A stretch of DNA of 19,948 bases from JAIBAI01 sp044238875. Its GTDB lineage: Bacteria > Bacteroidota > Bacteroidia > M30B66. The notes under the pieces are model-generated. The model saw only the letters and a program-made list of their open reading frames with translations. It made no database searches and was not told the origin of the DNA. Positions 7,045 through 14,285 of this stretch are shown here, one piece after another. The translations under genes were made by a program, and so were the position numbers. The DNA lies in NCBI GenBank assembly GCA_044238875.1, contig JBIICM010000027.1:1-19948 (forward strand). The letters run 5' to 3'. The stretch's first letter is position 1. Every line of letters starts with the position of its first letter.

Positions 7045-8235
7045 ATGCTGCATATTGAAACGGCTTCTTTCTCAGGAAAAAAGGTATTGATAAGGGTTGA
7101 CTTTAATGTTCCGCTCAACGATCATTTTGAGGTAACTGACGATACGCGGATCCGTGCTACCATTCCGACCATCAGAAAGGTGATCGCCGGAGGTGGTTCA
7201 GTAATTCTGATGTCTCATTTGGGCAGACCAAAGGGCGGCCCTGAGGCGAAATATTCTTTGAAGCATATAATACCGGCTTTGGAGGCGCTTTGCGGCAAAC
7301 CTGTTTTGTTTGCAGGTGACTGTATCGGGGAGGTGGCTGAGCATGCCGCAGCTCAGCTGAAACCCGGAGACATCCTGCTGCTTGAGAACCTGCGCTTTCA
7401 TCCGGAAGAAGAAAAAGGTGATTCCGGATTTGCTCACAAGCTGGCATCGCTCGCCGATATTTATATCAATGATGCATTTGGAACCGCTCACCGCGCGCAT
7501 GCCTCCACGGCGGTGATTGCTCAGTTTTTTCCCGAACAGAAGCTTTTCGGATATGTTATGCAGGGCGAAATTGAAGCCATTGACCGGGTTTTATTAAAAG
7601 CTGAACGGCCATTTACCGCTATAATGGGCGGCGCCAAGGTAAGCAGTAAAATTTCGATCATCGAAAATATGCTGGGCAAGGTTGATCATTTGATCATTGG
7701 CGGTGGTATGATGTTTACTTTTATCAAGGCATTGGGCGGAAAAACAGGATCCTCGCTGGTCGAAGAAGACAGGCTTGATCTGGCGCGCAACCTCATCAGA
7801 ATGGCAGAAGAAAAAGGTGTGCAGTTGCATATTCCTACAGATACCATTATTGCCGATAGTTTCTCTAACGATGCCAAAACGCAAACCTGTAAGGCCGGAG
7901 AAATTCCGGATGGCTGGATGGGTCTTGATATTGGCCCTGAAACAGTTAGTAAATTCGCTGAAATTATACATGTTTCACGCACCCTGCTTTGGAATGGTCC
8001 AATGGGCGTTTTTGAAATGGAAAAGTTTTCCGTAGGCACCAAAAAACTGTCGGAGGCCATTGTAAAGGCCACAGCATCAGGCGCCTACTCACTGGTAGGC
8101 GGAGGCGATTCAGTGGCAGCGGTGAACCAGTTCGGAATTGCTCAGGATGTATCTTATGTGAGCACAGGCGGTGGGGCATTGCTTGAATACATGGAAGGCA
8201 TTGATCTGCCAGGCGTAAAGGCCATCAGGGGCTAA
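7045..8235 (+). CDS. pgk: Phosphoglycerate kinase
   Basis: This glycolytic enzyme transfers the acyl phosphate of 1,3-bisphosphoglycerate to ADP. ATG 7045 gives 396 residues beginning MLHIETASFSGKKVLIRVDFNVP, the normal N-terminus and length; the frame extends upstream to 7006 but that extension is not family-like. Visible motifs are RVDFNVP (17-23), HLGRP (58-62), LLLENLRFHPEE, NDAFGTAHRAHAS, MGGAKVSSK, WNGPMGVFE and the C-terminal nucleotide loop GGGDSVAAV. It follows the LysR-type gene by 150 bp and is probably a separate transcript. Its stop overlaps the stop of the convergent exported-protein gene. Confidence 0.97.
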   Translation: MLHIETASFSGKKVLIRVDFNVPLNDHFEVTDDTRIRATIPTIRKVIAGGGSVILMSHLGRPKGGPEAKYSLKHIIPALEALCGKPVLFAGDCIGEVAEHAAAQLKPGDILLLENLRFHPEEEKGDSGFAHKLASLADIYINDAFGTAHRAHASTAVIAQFFPEQKLFGYVMQGEIEAIDRVLLKAERPFTAIMGGAKVSSKISIIENMLGKVDHLIIGGGMMFTFIKALGGKTGSSLVEEDRLDLARNLIRMAEEKGVQLHIPTDTIIADSFSNDAKTQTCKAGEIPDGWMGLDIGPETVSKFAEIIHVSRTLLWNGPMGVFEMEKFSVGTKKLSEAIVKATASGAYSLVGGGDSVAAVNQFGIAQDVSYVSTGGGALLEYMEGIDLPGVKAIRG

Positions 8236-9122
8236 TTTGAAGGCCTGAAAAGGCCCATTCCCAAGGACAACTCACCCGTAAAAGAACCCGGAGGCCATTG
8301 CTGACGCTGATAAGTGTAACGGGTAAGTATGCCGGCTTTCAGCTGAGGTCCGGCCTGAATCATCAACTGATTTCTGATTTCCGCTTCCGGAGCAGGCTGG
8401 CCAATATTCCAAAACGCAAAGGTAGCGTGCTCCCAGCTGAGCACCTTGAATAAGGTGCGCGTGATGTTCAGCTGCACCTTCAGGCCGCCTTCCAGGCTAA
8501 CCGAACGTTCATTTGCCTCATCCGGCATAAACCTGCGCTGCCGCCAGGTAACCTTGCAACCTGCCAGTCCAAGGTCAAACTTCAACCCTGATCTGCCGCT
8601 GATCATGATGCCAATTGAGGGGTAAAAAAGAACCTGCCCTAACGGACCATTCACCCTGATGTGCTTCGGTTGCCCTGCTGAATCAGTCTTTACCTCATAA
8701 ACAGGGCATTTAATGGTTTGCAAAACAATGCATGCCTGAGGCTGCACCATTTTATCAGGCCTGTTTGCAGAAGCCTCCGCACCCAGTCGGAGCAGATCCC
8801 TCTTCACCGATACTTTTGTTCCTTTTGAATACTCAATGTTGGTTTCGTCAAAGACAGATAATTCAGCCTGATAGCGATTTGTCTGCCTTCTGATATTTGC
8901 TTTATAAAGTGACTGAACACTGAATTTACAGCCCTGCTGATTTTTCGCACCTGCAACCATAAGGTTCCATTCTCTGACACTGTTTTTGGGCTTGTTATCA
9001 GACTTCGGCCGCTCAACCTCTTCATGGAGGCAATAAAAAGACCGATCAACCGAACATGGATCATGCTGCCCGCTGAGCGGGATAGTCAGCAAAATCATAC
9101 TGAATGAAATCATCTTGCGCAT
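8232..9122 (-). CDS. Unrecognised exported beta-rich protein
   Basis: I do not recognise this 296-residue protein. It begins with a signal-peptide-like stretch (MRKMISFSMILLTIPLSGQ) and cleavage near residue 18-19 is likely. After a charged ~30-residue segment the chain shows alternating polar/hydrophobic strands, for example GKLKVQL-type and FDLGLAGCKVTW-type patterns, and ends in GELSLGMGLFRPSN. That pattern would suit an outer-membrane beta-barrel or periplasmic beta protein, but the evidence is compositional only. It is the last gene of a minus-strand trio, starting 5 bp after the lipoprotein stop. It overlaps the convergent pgk stop by 4 bp. Confidence 0.65.
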   Translation of the reverse strand: MRKMISFSMILLTIPLSGQHDPCSVDRSFYCLHEEVERPKSDNKPKNSVREWNLMVAGAKNQQGCKFSVQSLYKANIRRQTNRYQAELSVFDETNIEYSKGTKVSVKRDLLRLGAEASANRPDKMVQPQACIVLQTIKCPVYEVKTDSAGQPKHIRVNGPLGQVLFYPSIGIMISGRSGLKFDLGLAGCKVTWRQRRFMPDEANERSVSLEGGLKVQLNITRTLFKVLSWEHATFAFWNIGQPAPEAEIRNQLMIQAGPQLKAGILTRYTYQRQQWPPGSFTGELSLGMGLFRPSN

Positions 9123-9127
9123 GCAGA

Positions 9128-9757
9128 TCAGCGGCCTTCAGTTTTCATAATGCTATCTTTTTGGTTAAATAACGATGAATTAAATTTTTCTATGCTAATA
9201 TCTTCGCGTAAATCCTGATTAATCTTGTAAAAAACAATTTCGAGGTCAGGCCTGTCACGCATAATTTTCTCAATATCCTTAAAAAAATTACGGTGATTGG
9301 CATTTCCTGAGAAGGTGTTCCAGTAATAAACTATGGTTAAATCTCCGCCTTCAGGAAGAGATTCCGGGTACTGACCGCTTAATGTTTGCCAGCGATTGTA
9401 TTCATTTTCAAAAGTATGGCTGCTATCGAGCAGCAAACTTTGCTCACGTTTGTAATTCAATACATAAGACCAAATATTCCCGAGACATTTCTTGTTCTCT
9501 TTATCAACATCATATTGGATAGAAATTCCGTTGCTGTCAAATAAAAAAGCTCTGTTTACGCTATTTTTAAGTGAAGAAAACAAAAACTCTGGCCTTAACA
9601 GGTAAACATTTATGCTGTCAATATTTTTCCTGTGCATGAACTGTCGGATGCTAACAGCATCCTGCGCCGAAATCGGCTTGATGTCCTGGTAATAATAAAT
9701 AAACCGGGCGCAGGAAACACATTGAAAAACGAGCAAAAAACCGAGTATCTTTTTCAT
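9128..9757 (-). CDS. Predicted lipoprotein with a possible thioredoxin-like core lacking CxxC
   Basis: A 209-residue protein with a short N-terminal hydrophobic segment ending CVSC (residues 13-16). This is a plausible but imperfect lipobox, so the protein is probably lipid-anchored at C16. Residues ~140-185 (LTIVYYWNTFSG, then a helix, then PDLEIVFYKINQDL) have the beta-alpha-beta order of the first half of a thioredoxin fold, where WCxxC would be. Here the site reads WNTFSGN, so no redox cysteines are present. That fold call is inference from pattern alone. It sits in the middle of the exported trio, 5 bp before the next gene. Function unknown. Confidence 0.65.
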   Translation of the reverse strand: MKKILGFLLVFQCVSCARFIYYYQDIKPISAQDAVSIRQFMHRKNIDSINVYLLRPEFLFSSLKNSVNRAFLFDSNGISIQYDVDKENKKCLGNIWSYVLNYKREQSLLLDSSHTFENEYNRWQTLSGQYPESLPEGGDLTIVYYWNTFSGNANHRNFFKDIEKIMRDRPDLEIVFYKINQDLREDISIEKFNSSLFNQKDSIMKTEGR

Positions 9758-9763
9758 GGTAAA

Positions 9764-9786
9764 GCGGGGAGCTGAACACTCCCCGC
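9764..9786 (-). promoter_or_regulatory. Strong hairpin between the two upstream exported-protein genes
   Basis: GCGGGGAG and CTCCCCGC form a perfect, very GC-rich 8-bp stem with a 7-nt loop. It begins 7 bp after the stop of the Cys-rich gene and ends 6 bp before the ATG of the lipoprotein gene (minus strand). Only TTT follows on the minus strand, so it is a poor intrinsic terminator. It may be an attenuator, a processing or stability element, or a structure limiting translation of the next gene. The stem is certain, the role is not. Confidence 0.5.
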
Positions 9787-9793
9787 AGATTAT

Positions 9794-10261
9794 TTATTTC
9801 GTTGCTTGAACAGCTATATTAGCGGTATAAGTACCATCTGCGTTTTTAATTGCACGGTAAATGCCAGGCCTAATTGATATTCTTGTGCAACCGAGGTAGG
9901 AGGCCAATAGGTTGTCAACATCACGAGCGCTTTCAATCACAAAATCATTGGCAACCTCGCCTCCTTCAGGAGAAAAATTAACAGCCATTAAATCATTTGA
10001 CCTAAGCACAAAACAAACCTTAATTGTTCCACGCCTGCGAGGCTGGGTTTCTGCTATGGCAATTTCCACATCAAGGGTGGTGCATGAGAATGAAAACCCC
10101 CTGCAACCTTTTGATTTAATGCCGAGTTCTCCGCCAATGAAGGCACAAACAGAAGCAGAAATGGCAGGTTCAGTTTCAACCTTTTCCTTGTCGGGCAGGT
10201 TTGCTTTTAAAAAATTCCCAAAAACAAGGGAGAACAAAATTGATAATTGAAAAATTTTCAT
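9794..10261 (-). CDS. Small exported cysteine-containing protein, unrecognised
   Basis: A 155-residue protein with a signal peptide (MKIFQLSILFSLVFGNFLKA, cleavage near residue 20). The mature chain is acidic to neutral and has five cysteines (39, 53, 60, 83, 125). The core is beta-rich (GCRGFSFSCTTLDVEIAIAE, GTIKVCFVLRSNDLMAVNF) and the C-terminal segment reads GIYRAIKNADGTYTANIAV. I find no family match. It is the first gene of the exported trio and is preceded by a 277-bp gene-free region. The likely location is periplasm or cell surface. Function unknown. Confidence 0.65.
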   Translation of the reverse strand: MKIFQLSILFSLVFGNFLKANLPDKEKVETEPAISASVCAFIGGELGIKSKGCRGFSFSCTTLDVEIAIAETQPRRRGTIKVCFVLRSNDLMAVNFSPEGGEVANDFVIESARDVDNLLASYLGCTRISIRPGIYRAIKNADGTYTANIAVQATK

Positions 10262-10538
10262 AATTAAGCGATTAAATTGATTTATGATTGTTTAAATGAT
10301 AACTGCCGTTTCAATAATGTGAGGCGAACGGTTGCTGCCGGTATTGCGAAAATCTCCCGAAATACAAAATACCCTTTGTTTATGAGCTCATGGCAAATCT
10401 GTTTTTGAATGACATCACAAAACTAACACCAACCGCCAAAGTGTCTTTTGCATGGCGTGCAAAACTTTTGCGCAATACACAAGATTGGTGAATCAATGAT
10501 TTTCTTAATTTGCCTTCAATTATTAATTAACAGAGATT
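10262..10538. other. 277-bp gene-free divergent region with palindromes
   Basis: No open frame here has a convincing start and length. The region separates the exported trio (minus) from the XRE regulator gene (plus). It contains the dyad TTTTGCA-TGGCG-TGCAAAA (10446-10464) and the 8-bp palindrome TTGCGCAA (10468-10475). Further on is a weak -7-like TTAATTTG (10505-10512), 26 bp before the regulator's ATG. It is best read as a shared regulatory region. Confidence 0.5.
10446..10475. promoter_or_regulatory. Candidate operator: TTTTGCA-N5-TGCAAAA plus TTGCGCAA
   Basis: A perfect 7-bp-arm inverted repeat (10446-10452 with 10458-10464) is followed four bases after its right arm by the palindrome TTGCGCAA (10468-10475). 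Both share a TTGC/GCAA core. They sit about 65-90 bp before the XRE regulator's start, in the divergent region. XRE-type repressors often bind such dyads near their own gene. Role inferred. Confidence 0.4.
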
Positions 10539-10880
10539 ATGAAAATAAATGAAAAAATTCGGCAGGTACGTGTCCTTCGCAATTTTTCGCAGGAGTTTAT
10601 GGCTGGAGAACTCCACATAGACACGTCAAGCTATTGCCGTTTAGAAAAAGGTGTTTCACCCATAACACTTGAACGACTAAATGAAATTGCATGTATCCTC
10701 CGGGTCAGCCCCAGGGATCTGATGGATGCAAAAAAGAGTCTGCTCGACAGCGACAAACCGGATCAGCCATTAAGCAGCATAATCCGTCAGCTTGAAGAAG
10801 AAGTGAAACTGCTGCGTGAGGAAGTTGACAGGTTCAGAAGTTTATCGGGAAACTCCGGAGCTGGCTTGCATAGCAGGTAG
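10539..10880 (+). CDS. XRE-family helix-turn-helix protein with C-terminal coiled coil
   Basis: A 113-residue DNA-binding protein. Residues ~5-60 are an HTH_3/XRE domain (IRQVRVLRNFSQEFMAGELHIDTSSYCRLEKG, then ITLERLNEIACILRVSPRDL). Residues ~76-104 (LSSIIRQLEEEVKLLREEVDRF) form a short leucine-heptad coiled coil, probably for dimerisation. It has no sensor or enzyme domain, so it is not a phage-type cI repressor with a cleavage domain. Its targets are unknown; the divergent exported trio and its own gene are the nearest candidates. kdsB follows by 21 bp but has its own good promoter, so the two need not be co-regulated. Confidence 0.85.
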   Translation: MKINEKIRQVRVLRNFSQEFMAGELHIDTSSYCRLEKGVSPITLERLNEIACILRVSPRDLMDAKKSLLDSDKPDQPLSSIIRQLEEEVKLLREEVDRFRSLSGNSGAGLHSR

Positions 10881-10897
10881 CATTTCGTTTACCTTTG
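10866..10897 (+). promoter_or_regulatory. kdsB promoter (TTG-N21-TACCTTTG)
   Basis: TTG at 10866-10868 and TACCTTTG at 10890-10897 match the Bacteroidota -33 and -7 elements with a 21-bp spacer. The -7 box ends only 4 bp before the kdsB ATG, so the transcript would be leaderless or nearly so. The -33 part lies inside the end of the XRE gene. Confidence 0.6.
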
Positions 10898-10901
10898 GTG
10901 C

Positions 10902-11654
10902 ATGCTAAGCAGGAAATTTCTGGGTATCATCCCGGCGCGATATGCCAGTAGCCGCTTTCCGGGCAAACCGCTGGCCGACATACTTGGAAAAACCATGATC
11001 CGAAGGGTGTATGAGCAAGCCGCTCAATGCAGGTCTCTGGCCAGGGTGGTGGTAGCTACCGACGACGAGCAAATAGCCGCTGAGGTGGAAGGTTTTGGCG
11101 GAGAAGTGGTTATGACGGCTGCCAATCACCCCAGCGGTACCGACCGTTGTGCAGAGGTTGTGCGCATTTTAAGGCCTGAACCTGATGATGTGGTGATTAA
11201 CATTCAGGGTGATGAGCCTTTTATTGATCCCGAACAGATAGACCTCTTATGTGCCAGTTTTCATCAGCCGGATGTTGAGCTGGCAACCCTAATTCGTGCC
11301 TTTTCTTCAGGAAATGATGTGCTTAACCCCAATAATATTAAAGTGGTAATTGACAAGAACGGTTACGCACTCTATTTCAGCCGCCTGCCCATTCCCTTTG
11401 AACGGGATGCCCGGCAAGGTATGCTGCCGGATGTTTCTGCCCATTACCAGCATATCGGACTGTATGGCTACAAAGCAGCTACCTTGCTTGAAATAGCAGC
11501 GTTACCTCCCTCACGACTTGAGACCACTGAAAAGCTTGAGCAGTTGCGCTGGCTTGAAAATGGTTATCGGTTAATGACTTCACTCAGTGAGCATGAAAGC
11601 TGGAGCGTTGATGCACCAGAAGACTTAAAAAAAATCTATGCCCGTTTCTCCTGA
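10902..11654 (+). CDS. kdsB: 3-deoxy-manno-octulosonate cytidylyltransferase (CMP-Kdo synthetase)
   Basis: This cytosolic enzyme activates Kdo with CTP to CMP-Kdo, the donor for the inner core of lipopolysaccharide, so the host is a Gram-negative. The 250-residue length is normal. Motifs visible are the nucleotide loop IIPARYASSRFPGKPL (9-24), ATDD (52-55), HPSGTDR (76-82), INIQGDEPFIDP (99-110), SRLPIPFERD and HIGLYGYKAATL near the end. The start cannot be much further downstream because IIPARYAS begins at residue 9. A strong -7 box abuts the ATG. Other Kdo genes are not in the window. Confidence 0.96.
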   Translation: MLSRKFLGIIPARYASSRFPGKPLADILGKTMIRRVYEQAAQCRSLARVVVATDDEQIAAEVEGFGGEVVMTAANHPSGTDRCAEVVRILRPEPDDVVINIQGDEPFIDPEQIDLLCASFHQPDVELATLIRAFSSGNDVLNPNNIKVVIDKNGYALYFSRLPIPFERDARQGMLPDVSAHYQHIGLYGYKAATLLEIAALPPSRLETTEKLEQLRWLENGYRLMTSLSEHESWSVDAPEDLKKIYARFS

Positions 11655-11668
11655 CAACAGAAACCTGC

Positions 11669-11676
11669 TATATTTG
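11669..11676 (+). promoter_or_regulatory. -7 promoter element TATATTTG of the HU/SPOR gene
   Basis: An exact TAnnTTTG match lies 5 bp before the ATG at 11682, in the 27-bp gap after kdsB. A TTTC at 11645-11648, 20 bp upstream, may serve as a poor -33. The position again predicts a leaderless or very short-leader mRNA. Confidence 0.5.
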
Positions 11677-11681
11677 AAGAA

Positions 11682-12647
11682 ATGAATACTCCGGAGTTCA
11701 ACAACCGTAAAACGCTGCTTGCCAGCGAAATACAAACTTTGCTCTGGCTTCATGACTGCGTTATCATTCCTGGTTTTGGCGGTTTAATCGGAAATTATCA
11801 TCCAGCCCAATCGCATCCGGTAAGTCATGAATTTCAACCACCATCTAAACAGATTGCATTTAATAAGCACCTTCATCGTGATGATGGTTTGCTTGTACGA
11901 AATATAGCAACCAGACTCTCACTTGACTTTAGTCAAGCCAGAAGCTGGGTTGAACAAACAGCAAATGCGCTTCAGCAGCGGCTGATGGCCGGAGAAAGAG
12001 AGGCGTTACAGAAAATCGGTGAATTCCGAATGGATGTTGAAAGGAATATTGTTTTTTACCCGGAAACACACCAGCAATATTTACCCATGGCCTACGGGCT
12101 TTATGCATTCAGGGCCACCCCTGTTCAAAGAACACAAAGAATAATGCCCGATCCGGTGGTCAGGCCCCTTCCCCAGCCCGGGCAGCCTATTAAGCGCAAA
12201 ACGCTGCGCAAAACGTTGCTAAAGTTGAGTCCCTTGCTGCTGCTGGCCATAATTCCCTTGTTGACCAAACTAAGTCCGGAGGATCCTAACAAAGCCGATC
12301 TTAAGATAAATCCGTTTGCCGCTCAAATTCAGGCCATTACAATTACACCTGAACCAGTAAAGGTTCAACCCATTTTGCGTAAGGCGCTGCTTGAGGAAAA
12401 TGCAAGCTTCAGCGCTGCCTCCGCCAAAATTTTTATTGTTGCCGGATGTTATTCAAACGGGGAAACCGCGCTTGGACGCGCTGAATACCTGAAAAGCAAA
12501 GGTTTTGAAGCTGCTATTCTGGATATTACACCTGCCGGACTTTACCGTGTTATTTACAGTGCCCATGATGATATTGTTGAGGCCAAAACGGAGATGGAAA
12601 AAATCAGAAGCGGGCTCAATGAAGATGCGTGGCTGCTGATTCGCTGA
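11682..12647 (+). CDS. HU (CCDC81-type) domain membrane protein with C-terminal SPOR domain
   Basis: A 321-residue single-pass protein of a type common in Bacteroidota. Residues ~12-145 contain the HU-CCDC81 module (LLWLHDCVIIPGFGGLIGNYHPA, FNKHLHRDDGLLVRNIA, GEREALQKIGEFRMD). A basic linker (KRKTLRKTLLK) precedes one hydrophobic helix at ~182-196. Residues ~250-320 are a SPOR domain (FIVAGCYSNGETALGRAEYLKSKGF, ending WLLI), a fold that binds denuded peptidoglycan glycan strands. The topology suggests a cytoplasmic HU-like part and a periplasmic SPOR part, a possible bridge between nucleoid or cytoskeletal partners and the division-site wall. Expected role: cell division or envelope. It lies 4 bp before the TPR gene, probably co-transcribed. 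Confidence 0.85.
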   Translation: MNTPEFNNRKTLLASEIQTLLWLHDCVIIPGFGGLIGNYHPAQSHPVSHEFQPPSKQIAFNKHLHRDDGLLVRNIATRLSLDFSQARSWVEQTANALQQRLMAGEREALQKIGEFRMDVERNIVFYPETHQQYLPMAYGLYAFRATPVQRTQRIMPDPVVRPLPQPGQPIKRKTLRKTLLKLSPLLLLAIIPLLTKLSPEDPNKADLKINPFAAQIQAITITPEPVKVQPILRKALLEENASFSAASAKIFIVAGCYSNGETALGRAEYLKSKGFEAAILDITPAGLYRVIYSAHDDIVEAKTEMEKIRSGLNEDAWLLIR

Positions 12648-12651
12648 TTGC

Positions 12652-13365
12652 ATGAAAATCATTCTGTTTATATTTTCGATACTGCCTTTTTTAGCTGCGG
12701 CTCAAAAAGTTACGACTAAAAAATCTCCCAATAATCAGTTCAGCATTCAGGAATCAGTTTACAAAGCAGCTGTTTCCCGTCAGGATTTCGAAGTGGCTAC
12801 TTCTGCCCTTTATTACATGCTGGAACTTGAACCCGGCCTCACCGACCTTAAAGATTCTCTTTGTATCACGTATTTCAAACGAAGGTTGTTTTTTCAATCA
12901 AATTTGCTGGCGGAAGAGATACTGAGGATCAATCCAGATAACGTTCAGGCACTCGAAATTGCTGCCATGTCGCAGGAAGAACTGGCCGATTATCTTGAAG
13001 CATTGAACAGATTTGAGTTTTTGTACACCAAGAAAAAGGAGCTGTATATCCTTTATAAGATTGCCTCCCTGCAATATTACCTGAAGCGAATAGGTGAATG
13101 TGAATCTAACATCAGCCGCATCATTGCTGATCCCAAAAGCAGACAACAAACAGTATCCATCACATCCAGCGGAAAAACGCCTGTAAAGCAACTGGTGCCG
13201 GTTGCTGCAGCCGCTTACAACATCAGCGGCGTTATACTACTCGAGATGAATAAGCGTGATGAAGCCCGCGCTCAGTTTGAGAAATCACTTGAAATCATGC
13301 CCGATTTCCAGATGGCAAAGAACAATTTGAATTACCTGACCGAAATTAAGAATCAGGGAAACTAG
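12652..13365 (+). CDS. Exported tetratricopeptide-repeat protein
   Basis: A 237-residue protein with a clear signal peptide (MKIILFIFSILPFLAAAQK, cleavage near residue 17-18), so periplasmic or surface-exposed. TPR-like helical hairpins are visible at ~35-68 (AAVSRQDFEVATSALYYMLELEPG), ~80-115 (LLAEEILRINPDNVQALEIAA), and clearly at the end (AAYNISGVILLEMNKRDEARAQFEKSLEIMPDFQMAKNNLNYL). Such proteins are protein-binding scaffolds. Starting 4 bp after the HU/SPOR gene, it may act with it at the envelope. The stop overlaps the convergent pyrB stop by 4 bp (CTAG). Confidence 0.8.
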   Translation: MKIILFIFSILPFLAAAQKVTTKKSPNNQFSIQESVYKAAVSRQDFEVATSALYYMLELEPGLTDLKDSLCITYFKRRLFFQSNLLAEEILRINPDNVQALEIAAMSQEELADYLEALNRFEFLYTKKKELYILYKIASLQYYLKRIGECESNISRIIADPKSRQQTVSITSSGKTPVKQLVPVAAAAYNISGVILLEMNKRDEARAQFEKSLEIMPDFQMAKNNLNYLTEIKNQGN

Positions 13366-14285
13366 ATATTCTGCCTGTTTGCAATCAGGTAAAGTACAGC
13401 CATCCGCACGGCTACGCCATTTTCAACCTGTTCAAGAATGATGGAGTGCTGGCTGTCGGCTACCTCAGATGTAATTTCCACGCCTCTGTTGACAGGGCCG
13501 GGATGCATGATAATCAGTTCTTTGCTGAGGCTATTAAGCAGCTGCTGATCAAGACCATACAACATGGTGTATTCACGCAGTGAGGGAAAATAGCGGATAT
13601 CCTGCCGCTCAAGCTGAATGCGCAACATGTTGGCGACATCACACCATTCCAATGCTTTTCTCAGATCAGTTTCGACTTTCACCTGCAGTGCGCCGATATA
13701 TTTCGGTATCAGCGTAGGCGGGCCGCACACCATTACCTCAGCTCCCAGTTTCTGCAAACAGAAAATATTGCTCAGTGCAACCCTTGAGTGCAGAATATCG
13801 CCAACAATCAGCACCTTTTTACCGGCCACCTCCCCTAACCTGCGACGTATTGAAAAAGCATCAAGCAAAGCCTGGGTGGGATGTTCATGAGCCCCATCGC
13901 CGGCATTGATGATTCGGGCGTTCACCTTTTGGGCAAGAAAATGGGCCGCACCCGGTTTAGGATGCCGCATCACTACCATGTCTACCTTCATGGCCAGGAT
14001 ATTATTAACGGTATCGGTGAGCGTTTCTCCTTTACTCACTGAAGATGAAGATGCTGTAAAATTCAACACATCGGCCGAAAGGCGTTTTTCAGCAAGCTCA
14101 AACGAAAGCCGGGTTCTTGTTGAGTTTTCAAAAAAGAGATTTACAATAGTTATATCGCGCAGGGTAGGTACCTTTTTTATCGGCCTATTGATTACATCAA
14201 GAAAGGTATCAGCTGTATGCAAAATCAGATCGATATCGTCCCTGCTCAGATATTTAATGCCCAGCAGATGTTTAACGCCTATCAT
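13362..14285 (-). CDS. pyrB: Aspartate carbamoyltransferase catalytic subunit
   Basis: This enzyme condenses carbamoyl phosphate with L-aspartate, the committed step of pyrimidine synthesis. The 307-residue chain has STRTRLSFE (55-63), the carbamoyl-phosphate loop SKGETLTDT with S84 and K85, R107-H108, HPTQALLDA (135-143), DILHSRVALSN and HPGPVNRG (261-268), all as expected. No regulatory pyrI follows, and with pyrR upstream the arrangement resembles the unregulated-trimer, PyrR-linked type. The ATG overlaps the pyrR stop by 4 bp, implying translational coupling. Confidence 0.96.
   Translation of the reverse strand: MIGVKHLLGIKYLSRDDIDLILHTADTFLDVINRPIKKVPTLRDITIVNLFFENSTRTRLSFELAEKRLSADVLNFTASSSSVSKGETLTDTVNNILAMKVDMVVMRHPKPGAAHFLAQKVNARIINAGDGAHEHPTQALLDAFSIRRRLGEVAGKKVLIVGDILHSRVALSNIFCLQKLGAEVMVCGPPTLIPKYIGALQVKVETDLRKALEWCDVANMLRIQLERQDIRYFPSLREYTMLYGLDQQLLNSLSKELIIMHPGPVNRGVEITSEVADSQHSIILEQVENGVAVRMAVLYLIANRQNI

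Noticed and set aside
7594..8072. Antisense open frames of 125-128 codons opposite pgk
   Set aside because: They mirror the codon structure of pgk, match no family and lack promoters; the same holds for other antisense frames over real genes.
10262..10538. A small gene in the 277-bp divergent region
   Set aside because: The only ATG frames are under about 10 codons or lack sense-like composition.
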